DNA of 64,000 nt from Sphagnum compactum (lineage: Eukaryota > Bryophyta > Sphagnopsida > Sphagnales): positions 19,956,304 through 20,020,303 of the forward strand of contig OZ234496.1 in the NCBI GenBank assembly GCA_965153455.1. Reading direction: 5' to 3'. Positions 13,648 to 25,835 of this stretch are shown piece after piece. Each line of letters starts with the position of its first letter. Within the stretch, counting starts at the first letter, position 1. A model generated the notes under the pieces. That model was given only the letters and a program-made list of their open reading frames with translations. It was not told where the DNA came from and searched no databases. The position numbers and the translations under genes are program-made.

Positions 13648-13930
13648 CCACCAATGCTCAGTATGTGACCCTGCACTGGAAATCTAGGATGAGGTTCATT
13701 ACCCAAATCCAGTGAATCCACTGGAAAACTGCTGGGACCTTGACAAGATTCACATCTTTCAGAGCCGTGGAAAGAGTCTTGGTTTGATTGGTCCAAGTGG
13801 ATTGCTATTACTAGTCTCCCACCTACTTGCAGTCACAGTTTCAGTTTTATGTGTGGTGTTGGAAAAAAGTTATAACTAAAACTCGGATGTGAGAAATATT
13901 TTTGCAGGGTCACATACTAAGCATCGGTGG
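13648..13930. mobile_element. MITE-like non-autonomous DNA transposon
   Basis: The 28-bp ends 13648-13675 and 13903-13930 are inverted repeats of each other with two mismatches (left end begins CCACCAATGCTCAGTATGTG). The 283-bp interval has no reading frame, typical of a miniature inverted-repeat element. The outer flanks (AGCATCT left, GGTAGAT right) show no clear target-site duplication, and imperfect pairing continues a few bases further out, so the true ends may extend slightly. Superfamily cannot be assigned. Confidence 0.7.
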
Positions 13931-16860
13931 GGTAGATAGTTCATACCGTATTGGGTTGTCATTTAAAACAGGGACAGATGCTCACCGGTTTTATATCCTG
14001 TTATATACCTACTTGACCGTTGTTGGGGATGAGAAAACTAAATAACTTGGACCCAAAGGAACCTCAAGGTTCCAGGCATTGAAAGAATCTTGTCAACAAA
14101 AGTACCCGCACCTCCTCCAAGTTCTCGTGTTTTTTCTTGCGCTCTTGTTAGTGCCATTTTCAAAAGGAGCTGGTTCTTTTGTTTTTCATATGTTGTCTTG
14201 TGTTTTGTGCTTGGGTGTAGCTTTTCTATGGCAAAGTGCATTTTTGTCAGGGGTCAATAGTAAATGCTCGAGTGTTGTTGCATTGTTCATCATCAAAAAG
14301 AGGCAGCATAGTGACATAATCTCCTTATGGCACCTATGAAACTTGAGGCCATCCCCTTTCATTTCTGCATTTTGTGTTTTGTGTTTTCCTACATGAAGAG
14401 AGGTGGCCATCCATGGTGGGGATCATGTCTCAAGTCTTGTCCCTTGCTGTGTTGCTTCTGATATTGTTGCCCCTTCATGAAACCTTTCATTTACACACAG
14501 GTTGGTTTGGAATTTACTGGTGTTTTAATCATCTATGTTGTGCTATGGATGTCTTATGGCCAAGGATTTCTCTATCTCCATTGACAACCATTCCTAAACT
14601 ATAGGAAATTTGCACTCCTTGTAGAAAATTTTTAAGTATCAATCCATCATAGTATTGCTCTAATAATGAGGAACTGGAAAAGGGACAAGGTTTTGTTAGA
14701 AGTAGGATTTGGTGTTGAAGTGTTTAGTGCATATGTAACATTTCATCATCTTGGGTTCAATTCAAAAACTTGAGCTTTTTCAAAGTTTGGTTGGTTCAAT
14801 CATTATTTTATTTTTTTAGTTTTTTTATTTGTATTTGTGAAAGACAAATGAGTATAAGACCAAAACTATATATTTTTATCACATAGTTATAAGGATGTAT
14901 GTTCTTATTTTCACAAATATTTACACACATACTTATTTTTTATTATGATTTTTATATCATAATCAGCATTTCTACCATAGATTTTAACACATTCACAAAC
15001 TATGCAAGAACTTTGAAAATATAAAACTTTCAATTCTTTGCAACAAGTTGTTTTCCTCAAGTGAAGGCGTTTCCAAAGGTCCTAAACACCCATTTATATA
15101 TGATACAAAAAAAAATTTAAAGTCTTACATTTCAATTGGCTCACCATATGATTCAACATACATATTTATTATGGCATGATTTTTATAATGAATCACCATT
15201 TTTGAACCATGCACATTAATTTATATTATGATTTTTTTAATGAATCCCTGTACTTGAATCACGCACATTAATGTGTGCTAAAATTATTCTAATGAATCAT
15301 CATATTTGAACCATTCATACTAATTGAAATTATACTTAATTGATGACAACTCATTAAACCATTATTAAATTATAAAATCTTGTCACCTAATAAGTTACCA
15401 AGTTAATTCCTAAATAATTAGGTAATTATCAAGTTATTTACATCAAGTTACATATCCATTTTTAAAACACCAATAATAAAAAAATAACTAAAAAACTTAT
15501 TGTCTCTTAATGGATGAAATTTGACTTGAAGGAACAAAAAGTGGGAGCTGAACAAATAGACATGTCAGCAAAAACCAATGTCCTAGGGCTTATCAAGTTC
15601 AAGTTTTTTTGTAGTTATGTTTCTTTGTCCATGTGGAAATATTGTCTTACATACAAACTTAATTATGGTACAACTTTATGCATCATGTTTGTCCATGTCA
15701 CAATTTAATACTTGTATTTAAAGTGTAATTAGTCATTAAAATGAATATTTGGTGGATTGCAAAAAATTGTGAAAAAAATTGAATGAAATGAAAAGTTTGT
15801 TTCAAGGAGTTAATTATATAATTGCTATGTTCAAGTTTTTGAAAACATTTCACAATTAGAGAATTATCGATTCTATTCATTTCAAAAACCTTAAAGAAGT
15901 GATGGTTTTCATAAAAGAACCAATAATACTTGGTCAGTTTTTTTTTTTTTTTTGGGAATTGCAATTATAAACCAAAATTGGTTCATTAAAAAAATTAAGA
16001 CGAATAAATGAATATGTACACATGTTCATACTCATTAGGTTTATGTGCCTCATTTTTAAAATTACCCAACACTAGGCTAAACCTCATGATGCACATTAAT
16101 GTCAGAAAATCATGTAACAAACCATCAAAGTCGTTTTTCACAATTTCAAAAAATCACAACATGGCAAGGTTTTTGAGGTTAAAAGCCATCAAGGTGAAAA
16201 CACAATAATATAGACCACAATGTGTGTGAACATTGTTAAAAAAATTGTATTTAACATTTTTGAAAAATCACAAAAAAACACACTAATTTGAATTGTCAAC
16301 TTTTTTTTTGGAATAAGCTCCATTAATTGTAATTTTTCAACTTTTCAAGTTTGATGCAAATTGAAGATGTTTCAAGAATCAATTTGCATGTTTAAAACAA
16401 CTAGAACATTCTTGTCAATAGCAGTTTCTTTTGCAAATATTTTTATTCCTTATCAAATGTGCACCATTCATTTTGAAAATTGAAAAGGTGTTTGATGTTA
16501 ATACTTAAAAACAATAAGGGGTTTTTAGTTTGTGAGAGTATTTTTCATATGAACAAATGTTAGGTTATTGTTAATATTTGGTTCAAAAATGTTTTTTTCT
16601 TTCAAATTTATGAATTTTGAAAATGTTCTTTCACAAAAATTAGTCTTTTTTATGTGATAAAAAACTTGGATTCACAACATAAATGATATAAGATCATGAT
16701 GAAATTTTTTTAATATTTCTAACTCATAACTATAAACTAAATATGAAAAATGCATAATAAACCAACACATGAATGAAATGTATCAAATAAAATTCTTGAA
16801 AAAGACTCCAACCTTGGTGACCATGGCTTATATCATTGTGTTTGTATTCATCAAATATAA

Positions 16861-16947
16861 CCATCATTTTTGAGGTTTTGAAATGACATCGTTAGGAACC
16901 TTGACCATCATTTTTGAGGTTTTGAGATGACATTGTTAGGAACCCTC
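16861..16947. repeat. 44-bp tandem duplication
   Basis: Units 16861-16904 and 16905-16947 share CCATCATTTTTGAGGTTTTG and GTTAGGAACC, with a few substitutions. Intergenic. Confidence 0.8.
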
Positions 16948-18210
16948 AAGGTTGACATTTCAAAAGCTAAACCCAAACAAGTTTTTCAAAATTATAAAAA
17001 CAAAAGCTTAACAATATAAGGCTCTTTGAATATATGAGTTTTCAAAGACCCAAAATCACAATTTTTTGAATTTAATTCAAATCACTAGGTTATACATAGG
17101 TAAAGGTTAGTCTTTACTGCCTACTCACAAGCAAGTTATTAGCAGGTAGGTATCATGATAACCATCATGGTTACCTAGGGAAGTGAAACCCAACAAAAAA
17201 CAGTTTCCTAACCACTTCCTATTGATCCTTAATGGTGCACTTGTGGGGGTGTTAGTTCACTCTAGCCCCCTATTTGTAGATATTAGAATTGGAAGGTCGA
17301 TTGTCAGCTAGCTAGCTTTTGAATTTTTTAACTAGTTTTTTTCACAAAGGTTAAGTCTCCCCATTTCAAGTATTGTGGTCATGAGCTCCTGATGTGGCCC
17401 TCAAGTGTAGGGAGCTTACCACCATAAGGGTCTCTTTGCGCGGCCTTATGTGTAGAGTGAGCCTAAGGGTAGGGGTGTTTCCAAGCAAAGGGCATATGAG
17501 AAGGTGGTGGTGCCACATTTTGGGAATGTCCCCCACCGACAGGCTTTACCTATCATAAAGCATGAGGCAAAGGTTACCTTGACCTAAACATGCATAGATC
17601 ACAAGTTGCTGAAGAGGGAGGGCTCTTAAACCTACTCCTAATGAGTGGGACGCATCTCTTACACCTGCTTATTATAAGTATAAGATCCCTCCTGCTCTTA
17701 ATGAGTAGGCATAATATCCCTCCTCTTTTATGGGAGGGGTATTCATGAATATTAGGTGTTTTCCCCCAAGCGCTTAATGCTCTTGGAAGTCCTCCAACAC
17801 TTGAATAGAAAGTCCAGAAGTAGGTAGAATCCCACAGAGCTTCACAGATATCAGTATTTTGGCTGTTTCTCCTCTCAGTGGTATTATCTTTATGTAATCC
17901 TCTCCCTACTTAATCGGCTTATGTGAGATCTTCCATCACAAAAGATTGCAATTAGTTCTGTTCATATGCAGTGGTTAAGCCCAGTACATTATACAATGTA
18001 CCCACATCCAGTTTTGAGTCCTTTCCATTGTCATCTCTTTAGATTCATAATTCCATGGCTGCGGATATTCGCCCCCATTAGATAAATTACTAACATGCAA
18101 TTTCAGAGTTAAAAAAAGAGTCAGGAGTTGAGCAGAGGTGGTGACAAAAGAGGAAATTGTAGAATGAATGAATGAATGAATTTTAAGTGACTCATAGAGC
18201 TTGCTTGTTT

Positions 18211-21085
18211 TTACACAAGACCATCAACCAGCACATGCTTCATAGCCTTGGCAAATATACCACCAATTGCTGCACCAATAAAGGGACCCACTAAAGGAAC
18301 CCATGCATACCACCATTCAGAAGGTCCCTTGCCAGGTATAGGTAGTATCCAATGTGCAAATCTTGGTCCCAAGTCTCGTGCTGGATTTAGCGCTGGCCCT
18401 GTTATTCCACCTCCCCCAATAATAATCCTGCAAAACCCATAAGTATAATTCAAAGACCATACAGTGTGCACCTGATTCCCAAAACAGCTAGCTCTTTTTT
18501 GACAAATGAAAAACTTGGTCACATTTCAATATTCTGTTCAGCAAAAAGATGCACAACAAGAAGTATTTATAAGGTCTAAGAACCACCACAGCCCAGATAT
18601 TCCCTCAATATGGAATATGGAGAAAAGGGTACAAGCAGTACACGGTACACTACATTATGTCTTAGAAGAAACAATGGAATCATCTAAATAGTTTACAACA
18701 CATACAGTCTCACATACTGAAAGTCCCAAGTAGCTCGTTTGACATGCTTTGGTTGTTTGTAAAATCTTTGAAGACTATGGAGATCTATTTATATAGCACA
18801 GAAAAAGGATAGAGGAACTCAAAATTGGGACTCCTGACAAATACCCATCTTGAGGAGATGGACAGTTTGATTTGGGCATTAGAATTGTATTTTGCTTACA
18901 CAAAGATGAGGAGGCCAGTAAAGAGGGGTTGCAACTCCTCTTTGAAGAGAGACACTTCGGGCATTGCAATGATTGCAAGACTTCCCCTGTTTGATATAGA
19001 TAAAACTCCGAATGAAAGGAGACCTGTATAGAAGCACTCAGACCAGACACAAGACAGCCAGTATTGCTGTCTCACTGAAGGACGTGAGGCAAACACACTC
19101 AGTTTTACTTCCTGATCTTCAATGATTCGCTGCCTCACGCTTGAGCACACATCTGCCATTGCCATAGTCTGCGAGCAATACCCAAGAGCAATCACATCTT
19201 CAAAATAGATGAAGAGGAGAAGTGGGCAATCTACAAGCATTTTTATTACATAGTCTCATACTGAAGTTGTCTGGCTTTTTGCGTGGTGTCAATGAGTTCT
19301 TACATGTTGCCAGAATGATAAACAACAATAGCAATAAAACAGGACAAATAAAAATCCATTCATCACCTTGGCCCCATGCACTTTTATATCACATGCATCA
19401 TCAGGTTTGCCATTTGGTCCAAGTTTACATACGTGCATTGGTTTCACCTGCATTATCAGAGAAACATCCAAAAAATCTGTGAAATACAGCTTCCAACAAC
19501 TCAGCTTGTAACTCCAGTGCTCCTAAATAAAAGTTACAGCATTGGTGCACCAAAAACTAGCTAGCTGCAATTGGGGCATCTGTATGCATGCATCCACACA
19601 AACAGGCCTTTCATGACCAAAATGGCCTCTGCATAGGCCAATCTGCTACATAGTTTCCACTGCAAAGTGATCAGCACTTATTTAAGGCTTTGTCCTTGCA
19701 AAAGTTTGAGAGTTGTGATCATCAATAATCAGAATTTAGCAGCTGGTAAAAGTCCAACCATACCTTCTTTAGCAAAGCTTGGAAAACAGAAGTCACAGGA
19801 TGCTCTTCATCATCATCATCATCATCATCATGTGGCTGAATCTTCCGCATCTTACCTTGCAACTGTCTTGACCCTGCTGACACAAAGCTACACTCACAAA
19901 ACAAAAAGGAAAGCATGGTGGTTATGCTTCCAAGGACCATACACAGTAGCATACGTCTCATTTCATCAGTGTTGGTCATATTGGCAAAGTATAGAATCAT
20001 CGCTGAACTTATACTGTGGAGGGTGGGCGGTGGCAGCATTGAGATATTGTTGAGGTTCAGCTCTCTATGACTTCAAGGATTCAACATGACTCAGATAGCC
20101 ATGCCACCATGAATTGGAAAAAAATGATACAAAGAAAAGCATGCCATACAAGAGGAATTGGCAAACAGAATCCAAAGACAACCCATTGTCCACAGAGTCT
20201 TCTTCAGTTCACAAATGAACAAGATGTTTGCAAAATGTCCACAGGAAGGAAATCCTTCTACAATATATGAATACTTAGAATAGTGATGAGAGCTGAGGCA
20301 AGAACAGCAAACAGATCTGGACTCTAGTGTCTGGTCAGATGAGGTGGCATTGTCCACAGGCATGCAGGCAAGCATCAGGGAAGGGATGTATCTATCTGCA
20401 AAGGGATGGTATGCATGTGCACGTAACAATTATGTAGGGAAGGTGAGTGAGTAAGTACCTGCGGGCAGCTGCACTGAGCTCCTGTCTGATGATGGCAATA
20501 CCATGTGTCTCTAGGTCACAACAAGTGCAGGTAGGGTCAACTTGCTCCAAGGACTGGAAGTGAGGGAAGTAGCTTATCCATACAATAATGGATGCAAAGA
20601 AGCCACCAACAAACTCCGCACTGAAACATATCCAAAAGTGTGTCCAGTGTATGTTCCCCACTACCGCACCCGCCAATGCGATTGCTGGATTGAAAAAACC
20701 TGTTTGCAGAGTCTCATCACCACCATCACACAACAAAAACACCCTCAAAAAAAGAATTAAACTCAGAGATGCAGGCATGAGAGAGAAAGTGTTTGTTGGA
20801 AATAAGAATTTTTTTAAATGCCCACCCAAAAAACAAAGGGTTAGGGTAGACAGAGAAGAAGAAGAATAAGCAACAACGTACGTACGTACCAGAGATGTGA
20901 CCCACACATTGCTGTGCAATGAAGATGCCTAATGCGAAGCTCAAAGCGACACCCAAGATACCAAATCCATGTCCCTTGGTGCCAGGCAGTACACCGTTCG
21001 CTATTCCTCCAAGTCCAAGAAGGACAAGAATCGTGGTTCCGACGAACTCCGCCAACCACACTTGTGAATGGTTGTAACCCGCCAT
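18211..21085 (-). CDS. GIP: GlpF-like intrinsic protein (GIP-type aquaglyceroporin), copy B
   Basis: Paralogue of the gene at 4373-7469, 375 residues. Minus-strand exons: 21085-20890, 20699-20459, 19887-19764, 19447-19367, 19168-18900 and 18427-18211 (TAA stop). Lengths 196, 241, 124, 81, 269 and 217 keep one frame, with the same phases (1,2,0,0,2) as copy A. First NPA N69-P70-A71; second N318-P319-A320 followed by [17 protein letters not shown]. The inferred filter is F50, I306, P315, R321. Residues about 118-234 form the loop-C insertion, with CTCC at 123-126, a conserved AIIRQELSA block, and a run of seven aspartates (166-172) encoded by a GAT microsatellite. Exon 3 (19887-19764) uses acceptor TGTAG and a GTATGG donor; exon 4 uses a GTGATG donor, the weakest junction. 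Exon 1 is preceded by a TTC/GAA-repeat leader at 21118-21150. Probable plasma-membrane glycerol or solute channel; function inferred from family. Confidence 0.88.
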
Positions 21086-21359
21086 CGAAATTCACAACCA
21101 AAATCTCAAGCGGACTGAATTCTTCTTCTTCTTCTTCTTCTTCTTCTTCCAGTACCACCACCACAACAGCATGGAGGAACAGCAGCAGCTGCTGCCTCCT
21201 CGTCCAAAGGAACCAAAACAAAAGCCATGATCCAGCTCATGGGCATCCCCATAAAAAGAAAATAAAAGAGAGCGAACGCGAATTCAAACACCAAGACAAA
21301 ATCTTCACGCCAAAAAATGGGAGCTTTGATCTGCAAGAAACGAACGCCTACCACCACCA

Positions 21360-21530
21360 AGAGGAAGAGGCGCCGGAGGGGGAGAAGGAGGAGATCCTGC
21401 GCGGAGCGAGAAAGGGACGAGGCGACCCGGACCCTTGGACCTCCTGCTCCCCGGACCCTTTTGCAGGGCCGTCTGTGGGGCCTTCCTCCTTCCCCCTAAC
21501 CCTTTGCGCATGGGCCGTTGTGGGACCTCT
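21360..21530. other. GC-rich island upstream of GIP copy B
   Basis: About 170 bp of markedly GC- and CpG-rich sequence, in contrast to the AT-rich surroundings, located 275-445 bp upstream of the copy B start codon. It may be part of that gene's 5' leader or promoter, or a fragment of a GC-rich repeat. Frames through it are Arg/Pro-rich in every phase, which argues against coding. No TATA box is convincing here. Confidence 0.45.
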
Positions 21531-21699
21531 GGGTACCGTATTATACAAGATACAACCCCAAAGAGCTACGACTATACAACATTACATACGATGCCTAGCC
21601 CTAAAAAGACATTTGGGATATCTTATAATAGAAAAAGAGCTAACTAGCTAGCGGCCCTTAAGAGACAAAGGGTCCCCTGGGGGAAGGGCATAAGGGCCT

Positions 21700-22350
21700 G
21701 TTTATATTAGGTAGAATAGGTAGCTGATGGCTAGAATTAGCCCTTGTCAATTTTGGCATTTTAAAAGCTGGGCTATTTTAGCCCATGTCAATTGGTACTT
21801 CTGTGAATATGGGCACATTTAGATTGGCTATTTAAGCCCATGTGAATTGGCACTTTTGTGAACAACTTGGTTTGGCTAAAATAAAATAGCCAATGTCAAT
21901 TGGCGCAATTACCTATGTGTATTTTGGGCTATTTAGCATTGGCTATAAACTAGCCCAGTTCAAGTGGCACTTATGTGAATATGGGGCCCAAAATAGCCAA
22001 TATCAATACGCACAAATTATGCAAATTTGGGCCGTTTGGCATGGCCTATATTAACTAACCCAGGTTAATTGGGCTCTCATGTGGCTATGGGCCAGGTGAC
22101 ATGGCTTAATGTAGCACACGTGACTTGGCCCTTCATATCAATATAGGGTGCATTGAACTTGTCTAACGTAGCCCGGGTCAATTGGCCCTTCAAATGGGAA
22201 GTGGACCCATTGAATTGGGACATTTTAGCCCAGTTCAAGGGGCCAGTTGAAGTGGTCTAGAGTATATAAAGCCCAGGTCTATTGGCCCTCATGTGATTAG
22301 GGATTTGGATTTAACTTGCCTGATTTAACCTGGGTTACTTGACCAGCCCT
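21700..22350. repeat. Degenerate tandem repeat, unit about 65 bp
   Basis: Around ten diverged units carry a TAGCCCAGGTCAATTGG-like core, then GCAC/CCCT, TATGTGAATATGGGC and a TTGGCTA stretch. The order of motifs is kept, but spacing varies between about 60 and 75 bp. No reading frame is shared between units. Confidence 0.7.
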
Positions 22351-22539
22351 TAGATGAGTAATATAGGTCAATAAATATGTCGTCCCCAATGGAGGGGTGG
22401 AGTAGGATGGAATTTGAAGGCTTTCAAGTTCCGTGTGTGTGCTTCTTGAGCCCTTTCTACTCCAATGAAACCCAGTTTATGAAGCCAAACCCATTCTTGG
22501 GGTTTGCTCTACCCACCCGGAAAGGTGAAGCTTTTTGAA

Positions 22540-22925
22540 ACATTTTGTCTTTTAGACATTAGGGAGTTTCCTCTTGCATAGGACTAGGGTGAAGCTTTAC
22601 ATGAAATGTTTAGGTGCCTTAGAAATTGGGGTTTTCATTTTGCATAGCCAAAGCTTGACGCCTTAAAATATGAAATCTTAGGTGCCTTAGAAATTGGGGT
22701 TTTCATTTTGTATAGCCAAAGCTTGACGCTTTGAAATATGAAAACAACTTGGGTGCCTTTGAAATTGGGGCTTTAGTTTTGCATAGCCGAAGCATGATGC
22801 TTCAAATTATGAAATCTTTGGTGCATTTGAAATTGGGGATTTTCATTTTGCATAGGAAAAGGGTGAAGCTTTAAATGAAATCTTAGGTGCCTTTGAATTG
22901 GGGTTTTCCATTTTTCATAGGAATG
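22540..22925. repeat. Degenerate tandem repeat, unit about 75-80 bp
   Basis: Five copies of a unit containing GAAATTGGGGTTTTCATTTT, GCATAGCCAAAGCTTGACGC and ATGAAATCTTAGGTGCCTT. Adjacent copies near 22620 and 22690 are nearly identical; outer copies are diverged. Noncoding. Confidence 0.75.
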
Positions 22926-25761
22926 ACAAATTCCTAAGTTGTTATGTGAAGGAACATGTTTTTCCTACTAGGCTACTCCAAGCACAGGCCACTTCACTTC
23001 ACAGGACCCATTACAACACTTAAACTTTGGGTTTCCCACCTTTGCCTGAAATGCAAAAGAAAATTTTGATAAGTCTTCTTGTCAAATGGTTTGCCGAGAA
23101 GGAAGGTGATGTTTGTGCATACTTGCAAAATACAAGTGATGACTCCTTTGGCAATCTCTGCAAATTTGGATTTTGCTCACTTAGAAACAACCTAGACATC
23201 TACTTCAAGAACTTGGAATACCAATGACCCACATCTTCAAAATACCCTTATCGAATACATGAGACTAAATTCTTCAAAATCTCTAGAACGCTAGATTGCA
23301 CAATACCAAAAACTAACTTAATCTTCCAAGAGCATTGTGTTCTAATATTTCATAGATGCCCAATTGTTATATTAGCTCTATTTATTTCCCATTTGCCTTG
23401 ATTATTAGAAAAAACAAATGATGTAAGTACATACCTATAGAACTATGACCCTTTGCTCTGTATTAGAATTAATTTTGACTTCCATCTGTGCAAGTAAACT
23501 TTAATTCACAAATGTTGTCTTTTCAAAGATCACTTGCAACACATTTGACCATCATTTCCAATATTTCAACATGTGGAAGTTGATGGCGCCTAGTGCAATT
23601 TTCCTACTTTGGCTTTTGTTTTAAGAAAATAACACTTTCAATTGGAGTCTTGGAGGGGCTTCTTTATAAAAAGCCACGCAATAGAAAACTTCTAAGATAT
23701 ACTAACTATATGTCCTCCCATTAAGTTATCACATCAAGTTGCATCACCTTATTTCTTATTGCACATCCTTGTAGTTCCACCAAAAGGACAATCAATGATC
23801 ATAACTTGCAAAGGAAATTTTACACCATGTTGAAATGTGGAAATTTTATTATGGTCAATTATGATCACTAACAAGTTGTTAACTTATCAATAGTAAGGTT
23901 CAACAAGGTTTTCAATCAATTACCAAATTATAATGGATCCAAAACTTCGACCAACTACACCAATCATTTTGTGGGGAGGGGGAAAATCAAATGTTTGAAT
24001 CTTGGAGAATTAGATTATTTGAATTTAATGAATTTTATTACAATAGTGTAGAACAGAATGGATGAAACAACTCAAGAAAAGAGAAAAGGACCTTGCACAT
24101 GTAGTATTAACAGATCATACATCAAAAGTGATAATTGGAGGTGGGTTTGCATTGTGAAAGAAAAGAAAAGTTAGAGTAAAAAGTAAATGCATCTACCACC
24201 TTTGGCTTATAATGGAAGTAGCTTTGCATCCTTGAAATGTAATTCTTCATAAAATTCTTGAAGAAGGAAGGAGACTATGGAAAAACAATGATGTTTGTTG
24301 AACAAAATTACTAGAAAAAATCTTGTTCATTTCAATTGTTGTTTGCAATTGTTATTTGAATTAATTATTTTACAACTAGAATTGATATTTTTTTTTGTGG
24401 CATTCAAGTCATAAGTGCTTGGAGTTGTATTTTCAACTACATTATGGTACCAATCAATTTCACAATTGTATATGCAACTATGTGTTGTGCACGTGGTACA
24501 CATTGAATAAGGATAAAACATCAATTATTGTCAACTACATTTAAAGGAATCCACTAATTGGATGATAATTGAGTTGTATTGTACTTTTTAATATGTTTTG
24601 TTAACTTCACAGAACTTGCTAGACATGATGTCCTATTCAACTTGTATTGTAATTACAAATCCAAATTAAATAATTACAAGATGATTTATATGATCAAAAA
24701 TGTTTCAAAATTTAAAAAGGAAGGTCATAGGTTAGAACATTAGAAGAAAATTGTGTTTTTGCAACTTTTGCATGCAACTAAAATTCCTTGCACTGGCCTT
24801 GGACAAATTACAACCAACATGCAATTGCATGCAAAAATTTGAATTACATATACAGTATGGCTATATAATTTATATGATATGACTATACATTTTTACGTCT
24901 ATGATTAGTTGCATTTTTCTAGTTGCACATGCAACTACATTCAGAACTATATAATTTATGAGACATGTCAAGGCTAGGACCAATTAAATTTGAACACATG
25001 ACTACGTATGTAAGTACCTAGAGAGGTAGGTGGGCTGACCAACTAGGCAGTTTAGATCACCTAGGTCACATAAATAACCTAAATTAGCTAGGTCACATAG
25101 GCAACCTAAACCAACTAGATGTTGACACATGGCACCTAGGTAAGTAATTACACTTAAATATGTAAGTTAAATAATAATAAATATTACTAATAGTAATATA
25201 ATTAGTTATAGGTGTATTAGTTTAATTATATTATTTTTATGTTACTTAGTTTAAGTTGTATATAATAATATTAATATCTTTAAATTTTTGTTATATTAGT
25301 TTAGGCCATTAAATTTATGACATGTGTTCATTTTATATATTAGTAGTTACACATAGTTGCAAAATGATTGGTTGCAAAAACACAATTTTCTTCTAATGGA
25401 AATAGTTAGGAATTAGGTAGGTAGGATGTGGATTGATAATAGGTAAGTAATAAAGAAGTAAGTACATAGTTAAGTAGATTATTAATATGAAAGTAATTAG
25501 GTAAGTAGGTGTAAGTAGGTAGGTAAATTAGTTTGGGTTGGTGATAGGCATGTATATACACAAGTAATATGTAGGTAGGTTGAAGATTGGTGATAAGTAG
25601 GTCATGTGGGAAGGTTGTAGACCTAGGTAGGTGTATTGAAATATTGACAATCTACCTATGTACAACCTATTAACGTATTACATATTTTTTTACCTCCCTA
25701 CATAAATAAATTTTAAGAAGATATGTTCATAATAAAATGTTGACAAACCTTAATATTTTAT

Positions 25762-25835
25762 GAAGGTGTGGTGCATTGGTTAAAGACTTGAATTTCAACA
25801 TGAAAATCACAAGTTCAACTCCTTATGCTTGTCTA
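25762..25835 (+). repeat. tRNA-derived SINE-like head
   Basis: An A-box-like GTGGTGCATTGGTTAAAGAC (from about 25768) is followed by a B-box-like CAAGTTCAACTCC (about 25810-25822). This arrangement is typical of tRNA-derived SINEs. The acceptor stem cannot be closed, so a functional tRNA is unlikely. It resembles the minus-strand copy near 2070-2130. Confidence 0.4.

Larger units (their letters stand above)
7700..18210. other. Intergenic region between the two GIP genes
   Basis: About 10.5 kb with no recognisable gene on either strand. The first kilobase (7700-8250) is less AT-rich and could hold the upstream control region of GIP copy A. The rest is AT-rich repeat debris. Distinct items are listed separately: a tandem pair at 8431-8548, a GGAT microsatellite at 9361-9405, a MITE-like element at 13648-13930 and a short tandem pair at 16861-16947. 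A small hairpin with 9-bp arms (CATGTTCTT) lies near 9107-9130. Frames at 12494-12733 and 14079-14604 are open by chance and show no domain. Confidence 0.6.

Noticed and set aside
19667-20053. 128-residue plus-strand frame with a poly-His run
   Set aside because: Antisense of GIP copy B exon 3; the histidines are the ATC strand of the Asp-coding microsatellite.
20932-21651. 239-residue plus-strand frame antisense to GIP copy B exon 1
   Set aside because: It runs over the antisense of a real exon, a trinucleotide repeat and a GC-rich patch; low complexity and no domain.
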